A stretch of DNA of 64,000 bases from Mycobacterium sp. JS623 (GTDB lineage Bacteria > Actinomycetota > Actinomycetes > Mycobacteriales > Mycobacteriaceae): positions 4,154,001 to 4,218,000 of the forward strand of contig NC_019966.1 of NCBI RefSeq assembly GCF_000328565.1, given 5' to 3'. This document shows positions 31,201-39,859 of the stretch, in pieces. A model generated the notes under the pieces. The model saw only the letters and a list, made by a program, of their open reading frames with translations. It was not told the origin of the DNA and made no database searches. The translations under genes and the position numbers were made by a program. Numbering within the stretch: position 1 is the first letter of the stretch; each line of letters starts with the position of its first letter.

Positions 31201-32377
31201 GGCTCTCGCCGAGCGGTTCACCCTCCTCGACGTCGCGGGTATCGAAAACCCCTACTTCCTCGTCAACGACGGCATCACCCGCGACACGTCGATCATCAAC
31301 GGCACCGAGACGATCAACTTCTCCAGTTACAACTACCTCGGCATGTCTGGCCACCCGGCAGTGGAACAGGCGGTGGTCGAGGCGGTGCGTCAGTGGGGCA
31401 GCTCCTGTTCGGCGTCGCGGCTACTGTCCGGTGAGAAGCCGGTGCACCGAGAGCTGGAGCACGAACTGGCTCAGTTCCTCGGCACCGAGGACGCCATCGC
31501 ACTGGTCAGCGGGCACGCCACCAACGTCACCGTAATCGGGCACCTGCTCGGCGACGGCGACCTCGTCATCCACGACAGCCTCGCTCACGACAGCATCATG
31601 CAGGGCTGCGCGCTCTCCGGCGCCACCCGCCGGCCGTTCCCTCACAACGATCCCGCCGCGCTCGACGAAATTCTGGGCCGCATCCGCGGGCAGTATCGCC
31701 GAGTGCTGATCATCATCGAAGGCATCTACAGTCAAGACGGAGACATCGCCGACCTGCCTTCCTTCATCGATGTCAAACGCAAGCACGGCGCCCTGCTCAT
31801 GATCGACGAGGCCCACAGCATCGGCGTGCTCGGCAAGACAGGCGCCGGCATCGGCGAACACTTCGCCGTCGATCGCGCCGACGTCGAACTGTGGTCCGGC
31901 ACCATGTCCAAGGCATTGGCCGGTTGCGGCGGCTATGTCGCGGGCAGCCGCGAGCTCGTTGAGTTCCTCAAATACACGACGCCGGGCTTCGTCTACAGCG
32001 TCGGTATGCCACCCCCGACCGCGGCCGCATCCGTCGCCGCGATTCGCACCATCCGACGCGAGCCCGAGCACCTTCGGCACCTCGAAGCGCTCTCCCGATT
32101 GTTCTTGAACCTCGCACGCGACGCCGGACTCGACACCGGCGACTCCGAAGGCACCCCGATCATCCCGATCATCGTCGGCAACTCGCTGACCGCGCTGAAA
32201 CTCTCCGATGCGCTGCTGCTCCGCCGCATCAACGTCAATCCGATCCTGTATCCGGCTGTGCCGGAAGACAAAACGCGGCTCCGATTCTTCGTCACCAGCT
32301 GTCACTCCGAAGAGCAGATCCGATACACGGTCAAGGCCGTCGCGGAAGAACTCGCATCGGTCAACCAAGGCGCGTGA
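28220..32377 (+). CDS. type I PKS with C-terminal alpha-oxoamine synthase (KS-AT-ACP-AOS)
   Basis: This 1385-residue single-module megasynthase has four domains. KS: about 1-420, with active-site Cys-167 (DTACSSSL), His-302 (EAHGTGT) and His-340 (NLGHTEG). AT: about 505-830, with nucleophile Ser-595 (GHSIGEY) and HAFHS at 689-693, the malonyl-CoA signature. ACP: about 900-970, with phosphopantetheine Ser-927 (GFDSIM). AOS: about 1000-1385, a PLP-dependent alpha-oxoamine synthase/KBL-type fold with DEAHS (1196-1200) and PLP Lys-1231 in TMSKALAG. There is no KR, DH, ER or thioesterase domain. Expected chemistry: one malonyl extension of the FAAL-supplied chain, keto retained, then decarboxylative condensation with an amino acid that releases an amino-ketone. 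The amino acid is not predictable. It overlaps both neighbours by 4 bases. Confidence 0.93.
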   Translation: MTDIAVVGLDCRFPKADDPAALWKLLLDGADGIDEIGPERWDPAELHADGTINHRDGGVIRDADAFDNDFFGITPREAQAMDPQQRLLLQTTWRAIENATLDPRGQAGSNTGVFVGVMANEWAHLHMRDYRAITAQSGSGNGYFMTANRLSYQLDLKGPSLAVDTACSSSLVAVHLATQALRNGECDQAIAAGVNLALTPALNAFYTQAGLAAPDGRCKPFSGAADGIGRGEGVAAVVLRRLEDAMAAGLPIYAVIKGSAVNSDGRSNGITAPNRWAQQQIVTVACEAAAIAPSDVSFLEAHGTGTLLGDMIEAKALAYHHRSRRDEPCALGSIKGNLGHTEGAAGIAGLIKAVLSLHHRVVPPSRFADSENAQLRLADGGLRLLTEPMVLSAESVFAGVSSFGIGGTNCHVVLASAPEGISPPDVTGGGILTLSADCPEALSRNAFQLADDIESSVGAMAQLCWSTNRIKASGKTRLALVARDRAETVAALRNADGVIGTAGPMSAGWLFSGQGTQFLGMGDALYEESPVYRSAFDDVDAAMATHLGRRLHDVTADERVDATQFAQPSIFAVQYAQARALLELGAEPAWLLGHSIGEYAAAVIADALSLDDACRLVAARGRLMGMLPAGGGMLAVRADVADLSGSALDIAAINGTAEVVLSGPLDDIDKTAAALQEQGITTQKLNVSHAFHSRLMEPMLADFADIARQCSYRLPTFPIFSTLRGRMLGDDEPLDADYWIDHVRKTVLFADAVTEAMRAEPTHLVEFGAKRTLGPMITRAHDGAPPSLAVASGISEIVAALYRDGLDPDWDLLYSNEAQVPHRLSGYVFSTANRFWITEQAPPSTAMTPTVPKDSTMDNLIALFREQAAVLAAYGHGTPATAESPPLPTPGIDVAGVVLNEVARVSGYPQSSLRTTQSIIGDLGFDSIMVTDIFGGISRKLPGVTIDAAGFGPATTIAELIAMAGGANPASTTGAGPAPAVPPQTRISDFEEVKALAERFTLLDVAGIENPYFLVNDGITRDTSIINGTETINFSSYNYLGMSGHPAVEQAVVEAVRQWGSSCSASRLLSGEKPVHRELEHELAQFLGTEDAIALVSGHATNVTVIGHLLGDGDLVIHDSLAHDSIMQGCALSGATRRPFPHNDPAALDEILGRIRGQYRRVLIIIEGIYSQDGDIADLPSFIDVKRKHGALLMIDEAHSIGVLGKTGAGIGEHFAVDRADVELWSGTMSKALAGCGGYVAGSRELVEFLKYTTPGFVYSVGMPPPTAAASVAAIRTIRREPEHLRHLEALSRLFLNLARDAGLDTGDSEGTPIIPIIVGNSLTALKLSDALLLRRINVNPILYPAVPEDKTRLRFFVTSCHSEEQIRYTVKAVAEELASVNQGA

Positions 32378-33075
32378 CGCGCGTGAAGCTGTTCTGCTTC
32401 CCCCATGCCGGCGGAAGCGCGGTGCTCTTCAACGGGTGGCGGCGAGCTTTAGGCCCCCGCGTCGAAATCGTCGCGGTGGACGTCAGCCATCGCGAGCGTT
32501 TCGCAACTCTGCGGGCCCTTGTCGACGAGATTCACAGCCGGAGGTCCGGGCAAATGGACTCACCACATGCCTTCTTCGGCCACAGTTTCGGTGCGCTCGT
32601 GGCCTACCGGCTGGCCTGTCTACGTGTGGCGGCCGGTGTGCCGCAGCCCACCGCGCTCATCTTGTCTTCCTATCCGGCGCCACATCTCGCACCGCCGATA
32701 CCCGCCGCTGGCACGCTTGACGACGATCGGCTGGCCACGCTGCTGACGGATTTGGGTGGCATCCCGCCGGAGCTTGCCGAGTGGCCGGCGCTGCGAGATG
32801 TCGCCACTGCGGCGGCCCGAAATGACTTGCGGCTCTGTGAGACAGACGAGGACGACCCGACGACCGTCCTGCCGTGCCCCATCCATGTCCTCGGCGGCAT
32901 CGATGACCCGCTGGTCGCCGAGCCCGACCTCGACCAGTGGCGCACACGCACCTGCGGGCGGTTCAGCAGCCAGATGCTGCCCGGCGGCCATTTCTACCTC
33001 ACCGACGAGCCGCAGTTGTTTCCTGTGCTGCGGCGGCTGCTGTCGGCATCGGAAGTCGGCAGCGTCAAATGTTAG
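32374..33075 (+). CDS. type II (editing) thioesterase
   Basis: This 233-residue alpha/beta hydrolase of the GrsT/TesA family has LFCFPHAGGSA at the N-terminus, nucleophile GHSFGA near residue 72, an Asp in LGGIDDPLV and the catalytic His in LPGGHFYLT. Such enzymes remove stalled acyl groups from PKS carrier proteins. The start GTG 32374 overlaps the PKS stop (GTGA); GTG 32383 is an alternative. Because the PKS module releases its chain through the AOS domain, this thioesterase is more likely editing than product release. Its 3' end overlaps the exporter gene by 7 bases. Confidence 0.9.
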   Translation: MTRVKLFCFPHAGGSAVLFNGWRRALGPRVEIVAVDVSHRERFATLRALVDEIHSRRSGQMDSPHAFFGHSFGALVAYRLACLRVAAGVPQPTALILSSYPAPHLAPPIPAAGTLDDDRLATLLTDLGGIPPELAEWPALRDVATAAARNDLRLCETDEDDPTTVLPCPIHVLGGIDDPLVAEPDLDQWRTRTCGRFSSQMLPGGHFYLTDEPQLFPVLRRLLSASEVGSVKC

Positions 33076-35843
33076 AGCGCGTGGCCCTATTCGCGGTGCG
33101 ACGACCGAAAACCGTATTGGCCGCCGCTGTCGTGCTGCTGGCCATCGGAATCGTCCTCGGCGGCAGCGTCTCCGAGAAACTGGGCATCGCCGGCTTCACC
33201 GATCCCTCTACCGAAGCGGCGCGAGCTGACGACTTCCTCGACCAACACTTCGGTGCCACGCCGAACCTCGTGCTGCAAGTCGTGGCCAGAAACGGCACCC
33301 TCGACCACCCCCGCGTCGCCGCCGCTGCGGACGAAGCACGCAAGGCGGTAGAGGCCGAACACTCCGCGAAGGTAATCGCCTCGTACACCGACTCCTCGGC
33401 GACCGACCTGCGCAGCCGCGACGATCGTTCCGGACTGATCCTGGTGCATGCGGCGGGAACCGCGGACGAGGCCGCGCACACTGCGAGCCGGATCATCAAG
33501 GCGTTGCCCGGTGACGACGCCGACGTGAGTGTCCGGGCGGGCGGCACCCTGGGTGTGCAACGAGAGACCGAGGAACGGGTCAACCACGACCTGGCGCTCA
33601 GCGAGAGCATCGCGCTGCCGGTCTCGCTGGTCGTGCTGATCATCGTCTTCGGCGGTGTCGTCGCCGCGCTGCTGCCCGTCGCCATCGGGGTCACCTCGAT
33701 CGTGTTGACAATGCTGGTGTTACTGGCGCTCACCACCGTCACCGATGTGTCCATCCACGCGCTGACGGTGGCGACGGCGTTCGGCCTTGGGCTTTCCATC
33801 GACTTCGGTCTGCTGATGGTGTCGCGGTTCCGCGAGGAGCGCGCCAAGGGCAACGAGCACGAGGCAGCGATCATCGCAACGGTCACCACCGCCGGGCGCA
33901 CCATCGTGTTTTCCGCCGCCACCGTCACCGCCGCGATGACCGGACTTCTGGTGTTTCCGGTCTACTTCGTCCGCTCGGTTGGCCTTGCCGCGATTGCGGT
34001 GGTCATCCTGGCCGCGCTCAGCGCAGTCGTGCTGCTGCCCGCGCTACTGGCGTTGCTCGGCTCGCGCATCGACGCGCTGCGCGTCATCCGCCGAAAGACG
34101 CAAGTCTCAGCGGACTCGGCGTTCTGGCGTCGCTGCGCCGAGGCGGTCATCCACCGGCCCTTTTGGTTCGCGCTGCCTGTGGTCGCAGCGCTACTGGCGT
34201 TGGGCATTCCGTTCCTGCACGTGCAACTCGCCACTCCGGACGAGCGTGCGCTGCCAGCGGACTCCAATGCGCGCCTGCTGACCGAATCGTTGCGCAGCGA
34301 CTACCCGGTCGACGGCTCACAAGCGGTGACACTGGTGGCCCCCGCCGGCGCTGCAGCGCTGACGCACCTTGTTGAACCGGTCTCACGGATGGACGGCGTG
34401 GTACGCGTCAGCCCACCTTCGGCGCCCACCGCCTCGGATGCCGGCTACGCCTTCGTGTATCTGTCGGTCGACGCGCAATCAGAGACTGCTCAACGCGTCG
34501 TGCGCGATATCCGCGCCATGATCCAAGATGACCGGGTCGGGGTTGGCGGACCCACTGCGAATCTGATCGACAGCCGCGCCGCGATCGCCGCCCGCCTCCC
34601 CTTGGCGATCGCGATCATGGCCGGCGCCACATTCCTGCTTTTGTTCCTGTTCACCGGCAGCGTCGTGGTGCCCATCAAGGCGTTGTTGCTCAACGTGCTG
34701 GTGCTGTCCGCCGTGCTGGGCGTCATGGTGTTGGTGTTCCAGGACGGGCACCTTGCGTCGGCACTCGGCGTGACCCCCGCGCCACTGAACTTGTCGATGG
34801 TGGTCCTGTTGTGCTGCATAGCGTTCAGCTTGTCGGTCGACTACGAGATCTTTCTGCTCAGCCGCATCAAGGAAGCTCGCGACGGTGGCTTGTCGAATGA
34901 CGACGCTATCGTCGCCGGGCTGGGCCGGGTTGGCCGAATAATCACCAGCGCGGCCGTGCTGCTGACGATCACGCTGCTGTCGTTCGCCAACGGGCTGTCC
35001 TTCATGAAGATGTTCGGCATCGGCACAGCGCTCGCGATCGTCATCGATGCCACAGTGATCCGCGGCGTGGTGGTTCCGGCATTTCTGCGCCTCGCCGGTG
35101 AATTCAATTGGTGGGCGCCCGCACCGCTGAGGTGGCTGCACGATCGGATCGGGCTCAGTGAAGCGCCGGAGCCGGAACCGCGGACCGAAGTCCTTTCTCA
35201 TCCGACGCAGCCGGATGAGAAGACCGTCCCTGCTACGAGGACGCTTGACCGAACCTCTCACGTCGAGGTACTGCCCGGCACGCACGTCGTAGCCAATCTC
35301 GATGGCATTGTGATCGTGGTCGCTCACCGCGATGGCGCGCCGCTCTCGCAGGGATCACCTGCCGCACAACAGATCTCTACACTTCTCGATACGGTGCGGC
35401 GTTGCGATCGTCGGCGACTCGCCGGGGCACTCTCGGTGCTGGCGTCGACGACTCGGGGAATGGCCGACTTCGCCGTGGTGGTGCGTAGCGACACCGCATC
35501 AGACGTGTATCTGTACGGGGCGGTCACCGTCGGGTTCGACACCGGCGCGACGCTGAGTGAGTTGCTTGGCACCCCGGGCAGGGTTCGTACACACCGGTCG
35601 CTGCCATTGCCCGCCGTGGCCACCGTCGTCACCGTCGACGAAGAGCGCCGACGGGCACCGGACCGAACGCAGTGGACGGGAGTGTTCGCACTGGCGGCGG
35701 GAATCGTGCCTGGACGAGGTGCAGTCATCTGGACGACTCGGCCGATAGCGGCCAGGCAGGCGCCCGACGAGGACGTGACGGCGCGAATCGACAGAGACGC
35801 GACCATACGGATCGGGCAGCTGCCGCAGCGGCGCGGCACCTGA
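33069..35843 (+). CDS. MMPL-family RND lipid exporter with a soluble C-terminal extension
   Basis: This 924-residue membrane protein is built from two MMPL halves. Each has a large periplasmic loop and a cluster of transmembrane helices, with proton-relay Asp residues in SIDFGLLMVSRF (about 244) and SVDYEIFLLSRI (about 591). MmpL proteins move cell-envelope lipids across the inner membrane and mycobacterial ones often sit beside FAAL/PKS genes, so this is the presumed exporter of the locus product. The start is ATG 33069 inside the thioesterase 3' end; a longer upstream reading is out of context. After the last helix (about residue 680) there is a soluble tail of more than 200 residues rich in beta-type segments that I do not recognise. 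Confidence 0.92.
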   Translation: MLERVALFAVRRPKTVLAAAVVLLAIGIVLGGSVSEKLGIAGFTDPSTEAARADDFLDQHFGATPNLVLQVVARNGTLDHPRVAAAADEARKAVEAEHSAKVIASYTDSSATDLRSRDDRSGLILVHAAGTADEAAHTASRIIKALPGDDADVSVRAGGTLGVQRETEERVNHDLALSESIALPVSLVVLIIVFGGVVAALLPVAIGVTSIVLTMLVLLALTTVTDVSIHALTVATAFGLGLSIDFGLLMVSRFREERAKGNEHEAAIIATVTTAGRTIVFSAATVTAAMTGLLVFPVYFVRSVGLAAIAVVILAALSAVVLLPALLALLGSRIDALRVIRRKTQVSADSAFWRRCAEAVIHRPFWFALPVVAALLALGIPFLHVQLATPDERALPADSNARLLTESLRSDYPVDGSQAVTLVAPAGAAALTHLVEPVSRMDGVVRVSPPSAPTASDAGYAFVYLSVDAQSETAQRVVRDIRAMIQDDRVGVGGPTANLIDSRAAIAARLPLAIAIMAGATFLLLFLFTGSVVVPIKALLLNVLVLSAVLGVMVLVFQDGHLASALGVTPAPLNLSMVVLLCCIAFSLSVDYEIFLLSRIKEARDGGLSNDDAIVAGLGRVGRIITSAAVLLTITLLSFANGLSFMKMFGIGTALAIVIDATVIRGVVVPAFLRLAGEFNWWAPAPLRWLHDRIGLSEAPEPEPRTEVLSHPTQPDEKTVPATRTLDRTSHVEVLPGTHVVANLDGIVIVVAHRDGAPLSQGSPAAQQISTLLDTVRRCDRRRLAGALSVLASTTRGMADFAVVVRSDTASDVYLYGAVTVGFDTGATLSELLGTPGRVRTHRSLPLPAVATVVTVDEERRRAPDRTQWTGVFALAAGIVPGRGAVIWTTRPIAARQAPDEDVTARIDRDATIRIGQLPQRRGT

Positions 35844-35917
35844 TGCGTGTTGCCCGTCACGAAGTCGCGTAGTCGCCTACTCGTGTGCATCGCTGCCGGA
35901 TGGAGAAGTCTCGAGTC

Positions 35918-36058
35918 ATGGTTACCGAGCTGCAGTTCGTCGCGGTCGCCGTCTTCTTGATATGGGGCCTGGCGGCCTCACTGTGCGGGCTGCTCAAACA
36001 AGACGTCGACGACACACAGTTGGTGAAGGGCGACCACAGCTCGAGTACAGAGACCTAG
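35918..36058 (+). CDS. possible small single-pass membrane peptide (46 aa)
   Basis: ATG 35918 is preceded by GGAGAAG (35902-35908) at good spacing. It opens 46 codons beginning [20 protein letters not shown], a single hydrophobic helix, followed by a charged hydrophilic tail ending SSSTET. The stop overlaps the clpX stop on the other strand through CTAG at 36055-36058. An in-frame ATG at 35900 would add six residues. It follows the MMPL gene after 74 bp, so it may be the last cistron of the lipid locus or an independent peptide. The evidence is a ribosome site plus a sensible helix only. Confidence 0.45.
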   Translation: MVTELQFVAVAVFLIWGLAASLCGLLKQDVDDTQLVKGDHSSSTET

Positions 36059-37335
36059 GCGGACTTGTCGCGGCGCTCTGCACGCGACGGCTTGCGCGGC
36101 ACGATCGTCGGCAGCACGTTGTCCTGCACGGTCTCCTTGGTGACGACCACCTTGGCGACGTCGTCGCGGCTGGGGATGTCGTACATCACCGGCAGCAGGA
36201 CCTCTTCCATGATGGCGCGCAGACCGCGGGCACCGGTGCCGCGGTGGATCGCCTGATCGGCGATGGCATCGAGCGCGTCCTCGGTGAACTCCAACTCGAC
36301 GCCGTCCATCTCGAACAGCCGAACGTACTGCTTGACCAATGCGTTCTTCGGCTCGGAGAGGATCTTCACCAACGACTCTTTGTCCAAGTTCGTCACCGAC
36401 GCCACCACCGGCAACCGGCCGATGAACTCGGGAATCAGCCCGAACTTGATCAAGTCCTCTGGCATCACTTCGGCGAAGTGGTCCTGGGTGTCGATCTCAG
36501 CCTTGGAATGCACCTCAGCGCCGAAGCCGAGGCCGCGCTTGCCGACGCGGTCGGAGACGATCTTCTCCAGCCCGGCGAACGCACCCGCGACGATGAACAG
36601 CACGTTGGTGGTGTCGATCTGGATGAACTCCTGATGCGGATGCTTGCGGCCGCCCTGCGGAGGCACCGAGGCCTGCGTGCCCTCGAGGATCTTCAGCAGC
36701 GCCTGCTGCACACCCTCACCCGAAACGTCACGCGTGATCGACGGGTTCTCGCTCTTGCGGGCGATCTTGTCGACCTCGTCGATGTAGATGATGCCGGTCT
36801 CGGCGCGCTTGACATCATAGTCAGCGGCCTGAATCAGCTTGAGCAGAATGTTCTCGACATCCTCGCCGACGTAGCCGGCTTCGGTCAGCGCGGTGGCATC
36901 CGCGATCGCGAAGGGGACGTTGAGCATCTTGGCGAGCGTCTGCGCGAGGTAGGTCTTACCGCAGCCGGTGGGGCCGAGCATCAGAATGTTTGACTTTGCA
37001 AGCTCGACCGGCTCGGCGCGTGAATCGCGCATCTTTTCCTGCGCCTGGACGCGCTTGTAGTGGTTGTAGACGGCGACGGCCAGCGTCCGTTTCGCGGTGT
37101 CCTGACCGATGACATAGCCCTCGAGGAAATCACGGATTTCCGCGGGCTTGGGCAACTCGTCAAGCTTGACGTCGTCGGCGTCAGCCAGTTCCTCTTCGAT
37201 GATTTCGTTGCAAAGGTCTATACATTCATCGCAGATATAGACACCGGGGCCCGCAATGAGCTTCTTGACCTGCTTTTGACTCTTCCCGCAGAACGAGCAC
37301 TTCAGCAGGTCACCGCCGTCTCCAATGCGTGCCAT
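36055..37335 (-). CDS. clpX: ATP-dependent Clp protease ATP-binding subunit ClpX
   Basis: This 426-residue AAA+ unfoldase has an N-terminal zinc-binding domain (CSFCGKSQ and CDECIDLC), Walker A GPTGCGKT, Walker [12 protein letters not shown], the IGF-type ClpP-docking region and a C-terminal sensor-2 domain. It recognises tagged substrates, unfolds them and passes them to ClpP1P2, encoded 1.2 kb away. The gene is complete and of normal length. It marks the left end of the conserved mycobacterial block; the lipid/PKS locus beside it is not part of that order in M. tuberculosis. Confidence 0.98.
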   Translation of the reverse strand: MARIGDGGDLLKCSFCGKSQKQVKKLIAGPGVYICDECIDLCNEIIEEELADADDVKLDELPKPAEIRDFLEGYVIGQDTAKRTLAVAVYNHYKRVQAQEKMRDSRAEPVELAKSNILMLGPTGCGKTYLAQTLAKMLNVPFAIADATALTEAGYVGEDVENILLKLIQAADYDVKRAETGIIYIDEVDKIARKSENPSITRDVSGEGVQQALLKILEGTQASVPPQGGRKHPHQEFIQIDTTNVLFIVAGAFAGLEKIVSDRVGKRGLGFGAEVHSKAEIDTQDHFAEVMPEDLIKFGLIPEFIGRLPVVASVTNLDKESLVKILSEPKNALVKQYVRLFEMDGVELEFTEDALDAIADQAIHRGTGARGLRAIMEEVLLPVMYDIPSRDDVAKVVVTKETVQDNVLPTIVPRKPSRAERRDKSA

Positions 37336-37596
37336 GGTGGTGGGGCCCTACTTTCCTCGCAGTCGTAATGAAGCTCGTTTTACGAGTCACCGTCGGGTGT
37401 TGGTCCCGACGCTACCCGTATGTTCCGGCGCGGTGCGACCGATAAAGCCGAATCGCGTCGTTGGTATTTATCTGTGTTGCAGAACATATCGCTTGACTCG
37501 CCGTCTAGCCCACCGGAACCCGCCACTGTGTCCCTGGCGTGTCGCCGCTGTTATGAGACCGAGAGGCCGCCCCGGTAATGGCCGTAAAGTTGCGAT

Positions 37597-38481
37597 GTGG
37601 TGTTCGCTGCGCCCCACGATACCGTGCTGATCGCAGACGGCGGCCTGGCAACCGAATTGGAAGCCCGCGGCCACGACCTGTCCGACGATCTGTGGTCGGC
37701 CCGTCTGCTGGTGGACGCTCCCGCTGCGATTGTGGCCGTGCACTGCGCATTCTTCCGCGCTGGCGCCTCCATCGCGACGACCGCGAGCTACCAGGCGTCG
37801 TTCGATGGGTTCGCTGAACGCGGAATCTCGCGGACCGAGGCAGAGCGGCTGATGCGCCGCAGTGTTGCGCTTGCGAGGGATGCGCGCGACGAGGTCGGCG
37901 GTGACGGTTGGGTGGCAGCGTCGGTCGGGCCGTACGGCGCCGCGCTGGCCCACGGCGAGGAGTATGTCGGGCGCTACGGGCTGACGGTCTCGCAGCTGGC
38001 GAACTGGCATCGGCCGCGGCTGGAGGTGTTGGTGGCCGCCGAGCCCGATGTGCTGGCGCTCGAGACGGTGCCCGATGTCGACGAGGCCGAAGCCTTGGTC
38101 ACGTTGGTTCACGAGCTCGGTGTGCCGGCGTGGCTGTCGTACACGATCACGGGGACGACGACGCGCGCCGGGCAGCCACTCGCCGAGGCGTTCGCGGTGG
38201 CGTCCGATATGCCGGAAATCGTTGCGGTGGGCGTGAATTGCTGCGCGCCGGCCGATGTCGAGGACGCGGTGCGGGTGGCGCGTGAGGTGACAGGCAAGCC
38301 CGTCATCGTCTACCCCAACAGCGGCGAATCCTGGGACGGCGAGCGTCGCACGTGGATCGGTGAGGGCCGGTGGTCGGCGGACCTCGCAGCGCGCTGGGCG
38401 GCCGCGGGCGCACGCATCGTCGGCGGATGCTGCCGGGTAGGTCCCGACGATATCGCGGCCTTGTCATCGACTCTGCGGTGA
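37597..38481 (+). CDS. mmuM: homocysteine S-methyltransferase
   Basis: This 294-residue S-methyltransferase barrel has ADGGLATELEARGHDL at the N-terminus, TTASYQASFDGF, the zinc cysteines in VGVNCCAP and in GGCCRVGPDDI. It methylates homocysteine to methionine using S-methylmethionine or S-adenosylmethionine. The start is GTG 37597. It is divergent from clpX across about 260 bp and convergent with clpP2, from which it is separated by a strong symmetrical hairpin. Confidence 0.92.
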   Translation: MVFAAPHDTVLIADGGLATELEARGHDLSDDLWSARLLVDAPAAIVAVHCAFFRAGASIATTASYQASFDGFAERGISRTEAERLMRRSVALARDARDEVGGDGWVAASVGPYGAALAHGEEYVGRYGLTVSQLANWHRPRLEVLVAAEPDVLALETVPDVDEAEALVTLVHELGVPAWLSYTITGTTTRAGQPLAEAFAVASDMPEIVAVGVNCCAPADVEDAVRVAREVTGKPVIVYPNSGESWDGERRTWIGEGRWSADLAARWAAAGARIVGGCCRVGPDDIAALSSTLR

Positions 38482-38523
38482 GGGCGCGAGCATCTCGCAC
38501 TTCTGCGCCCTGTGCGCAGAGTC
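38469..38523. terminator. bidirectional terminator-like hairpin between mmuM and clpP2
   Basis: GACTCTGCG (38469-38477) pairs with CGCAGAGTC (38515-38523). After a GTG/GTG internal loop, AGGGCGC (38481-38487) pairs with GCGCCCT (38505-38511), and the loop contains a small GCGAG/CTCGC hairpin. The arm overlaps the last codons of mmuM. The symmetry and convergent setting suggest termination in both directions. Confidence 0.65.
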
Positions 38524-38535
38524 AACGGCGAAAAG

Positions 38536-39183
38536 CTAGGCGGTCTGGGCCGAGAGCTTGCGGTACTCGAGGACCGTGTCGATGATCCCGTACTCCTTGG
38601 CCTCCTCGGCCGTCAGGATCTTGTCGCGGTCGGTGTCCTTACGGATGACCGCGGCGTCCTTGCCGGTGTGGTGGGCCAGCGTGCTCTCCATCAGCGTGCG
38701 CATCCGCTCGATCTCCGCGGCCTGAATCTCCAGATCGGAGAACTGGCCCTGGATCACGCCGGACAGCGCCGGCTGGTGAATCAGCACACGCGCATTGGGC
38801 AAAGCCATCCGCTTGCCGGGCGTGCCCGCGGCCAACAGCACCGCGGCGGCCGATGCGGCCTGGCCGAGGCAGACCGTCTGGATGTCGGCCCGCACGTACT
38901 GCATGGTGTCGTAGATCGCCATCAGCGAGGTGAACGAGCCACCCGGCGAATTGATGTACATGGTGATGTCGCGGTCGGGATCCAGCGACTCGAGCACCAG
39001 CAGCTGGGCCATGATGTCGTTGGCCGACGCATCGTCGACCTGCACGCCGAGGAAGATGATGCGTTCCTCGAACAGCTTGTTATAGGGGTTGGATTCCTTG
39101 ACGCCGAAGCTGGAGTGCTCGATGAACGACGGCAGGATGTAGCGGGCTTGCGGCTGCAGTCGCCGGTCGGTGTGGTCGGTCAT
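38536..39183 (-). CDS. clpP2: ATP-dependent Clp protease proteolytic subunit 2
   Basis: This 215-residue ClpP serine peptidase has the catalytic Ser in [14 protein letters not shown], His in [10 protein letters not shown] and Asp in [12 protein letters not shown]. Mycobacteria assemble an essential mixed ClpP1-ClpP2 tetradecamer in which ClpX docks on the ClpP2 ring. The start overlaps the clpP1 stop by 4 bases, so the two are translationally coupled. The ClgR box upstream of clpP1 should control both. Confidence 0.98.
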   Translation of the reverse strand: MTDHTDRRLQPQARYILPSFIEHSSFGVKESNPYNKLFEERIIFLGVQVDDASANDIMAQLLVLESLDPDRDITMYINSPGGSFTSLMAIYDTMQYVRADIQTVCLGQAASAAAVLLAAGTPGKRMALPNARVLIHQPALSGVIQGQFSDLEIQAAEIERMRTLMESTLAHHTGKDAAVIRKDTDRDKILTAEEAKEYGIIDTVLEYRKLSAQTA

Positions 39184-39773
39184 GGCTTGACTCCGTTGAC
39201 ATTGGCGTTGGTGATGATGTGGTCGACGAAGCCGTACTCGAGGGCTTCCTGCGCGGTGAACCAGCGGTCGCGGTCCGAGTCCGCCTCGATGCGTTCGATC
39301 GGCTGGCCGGTGAACTCGGCGTTGAGCCGGAACATCTCCTTCTTGATGACCGCGAACTGCTCGGCCTGAATCGCGATGTCGGCGGCGCCGCCGGTGATGC
39401 CGCCCAGCGGCTGGTGCATCAGGATCCGTGCGTGCGGCAGCGCGTAGCGCTTGCCCTTGGTGCCCGCGGCGAGCAGGAACTCACCCATCGACGCGGCCAT
39501 GCCCATTGCGTAGGTCGCGACGTCGCATGGGGCCAGCACCATCGTGTCGTAGATGGCCATGCCGGCGCTGATCGAGCCACCCGGCGAGTTGATGTAGAGG
39601 TGGATGTCCTTGGTGGGGTCCTCGGCGGCCAGCAGCAGAATCTGCGCGCACAGCCGGTTGGCGATGTCGTCGTCAACCTGCGAGCCAAGGAAGATGATCC
39701 GCTCGGACAGCAACCGCTCGTACACCGAGTCGACGAGGTTGAGCCCTGGCGCCGCGCTTCGCATGTCAGTCAC
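39180..39773 (-). CDS. clpP1: ATP-dependent Clp protease proteolytic subunit 1
   Basis: This ClpP peptidase (197 residues) has Ser in [15 protein letters not shown], His in [11 protein letters not shown] and Asp in [13 protein letters not shown]. It forms the partner ring of ClpP2 in the essential mycobacterial protease. I chose GTG 39773, which gives [13 protein letters not shown] as in other mycobacteria, with AGCAGG about 9 nt upstream. ATG 39809 would add 12 residues but has no good ribosome site. It is preceded by a ClgR-type box at 39860-39870. Confidence 0.97.
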   Translation of the reverse strand: MTDMRSAAPGLNLVDSVYERLLSERIIFLGSQVDDDIANRLCAQILLLAAEDPTKDIHLYINSPGGSISAGMAIYDTMVLAPCDVATYAMGMAASMGEFLLAAGTKGKRYALPHARILMHQPLGGITGGAADIAIQAEQFAVIKKEMFRLNAEFTGQPIERIEADSDRDRWFTAQEALEYGFVDHIITNANVNGVKP

Positions 39774-39859
39774 GACTGGATACCTGCTTTCTTCTAAGTC
39801 TTGGTTCACTCGACACTAACCAACCTGCGCGGCCGTGCACTCCCTAGACAGCGCGCGTT

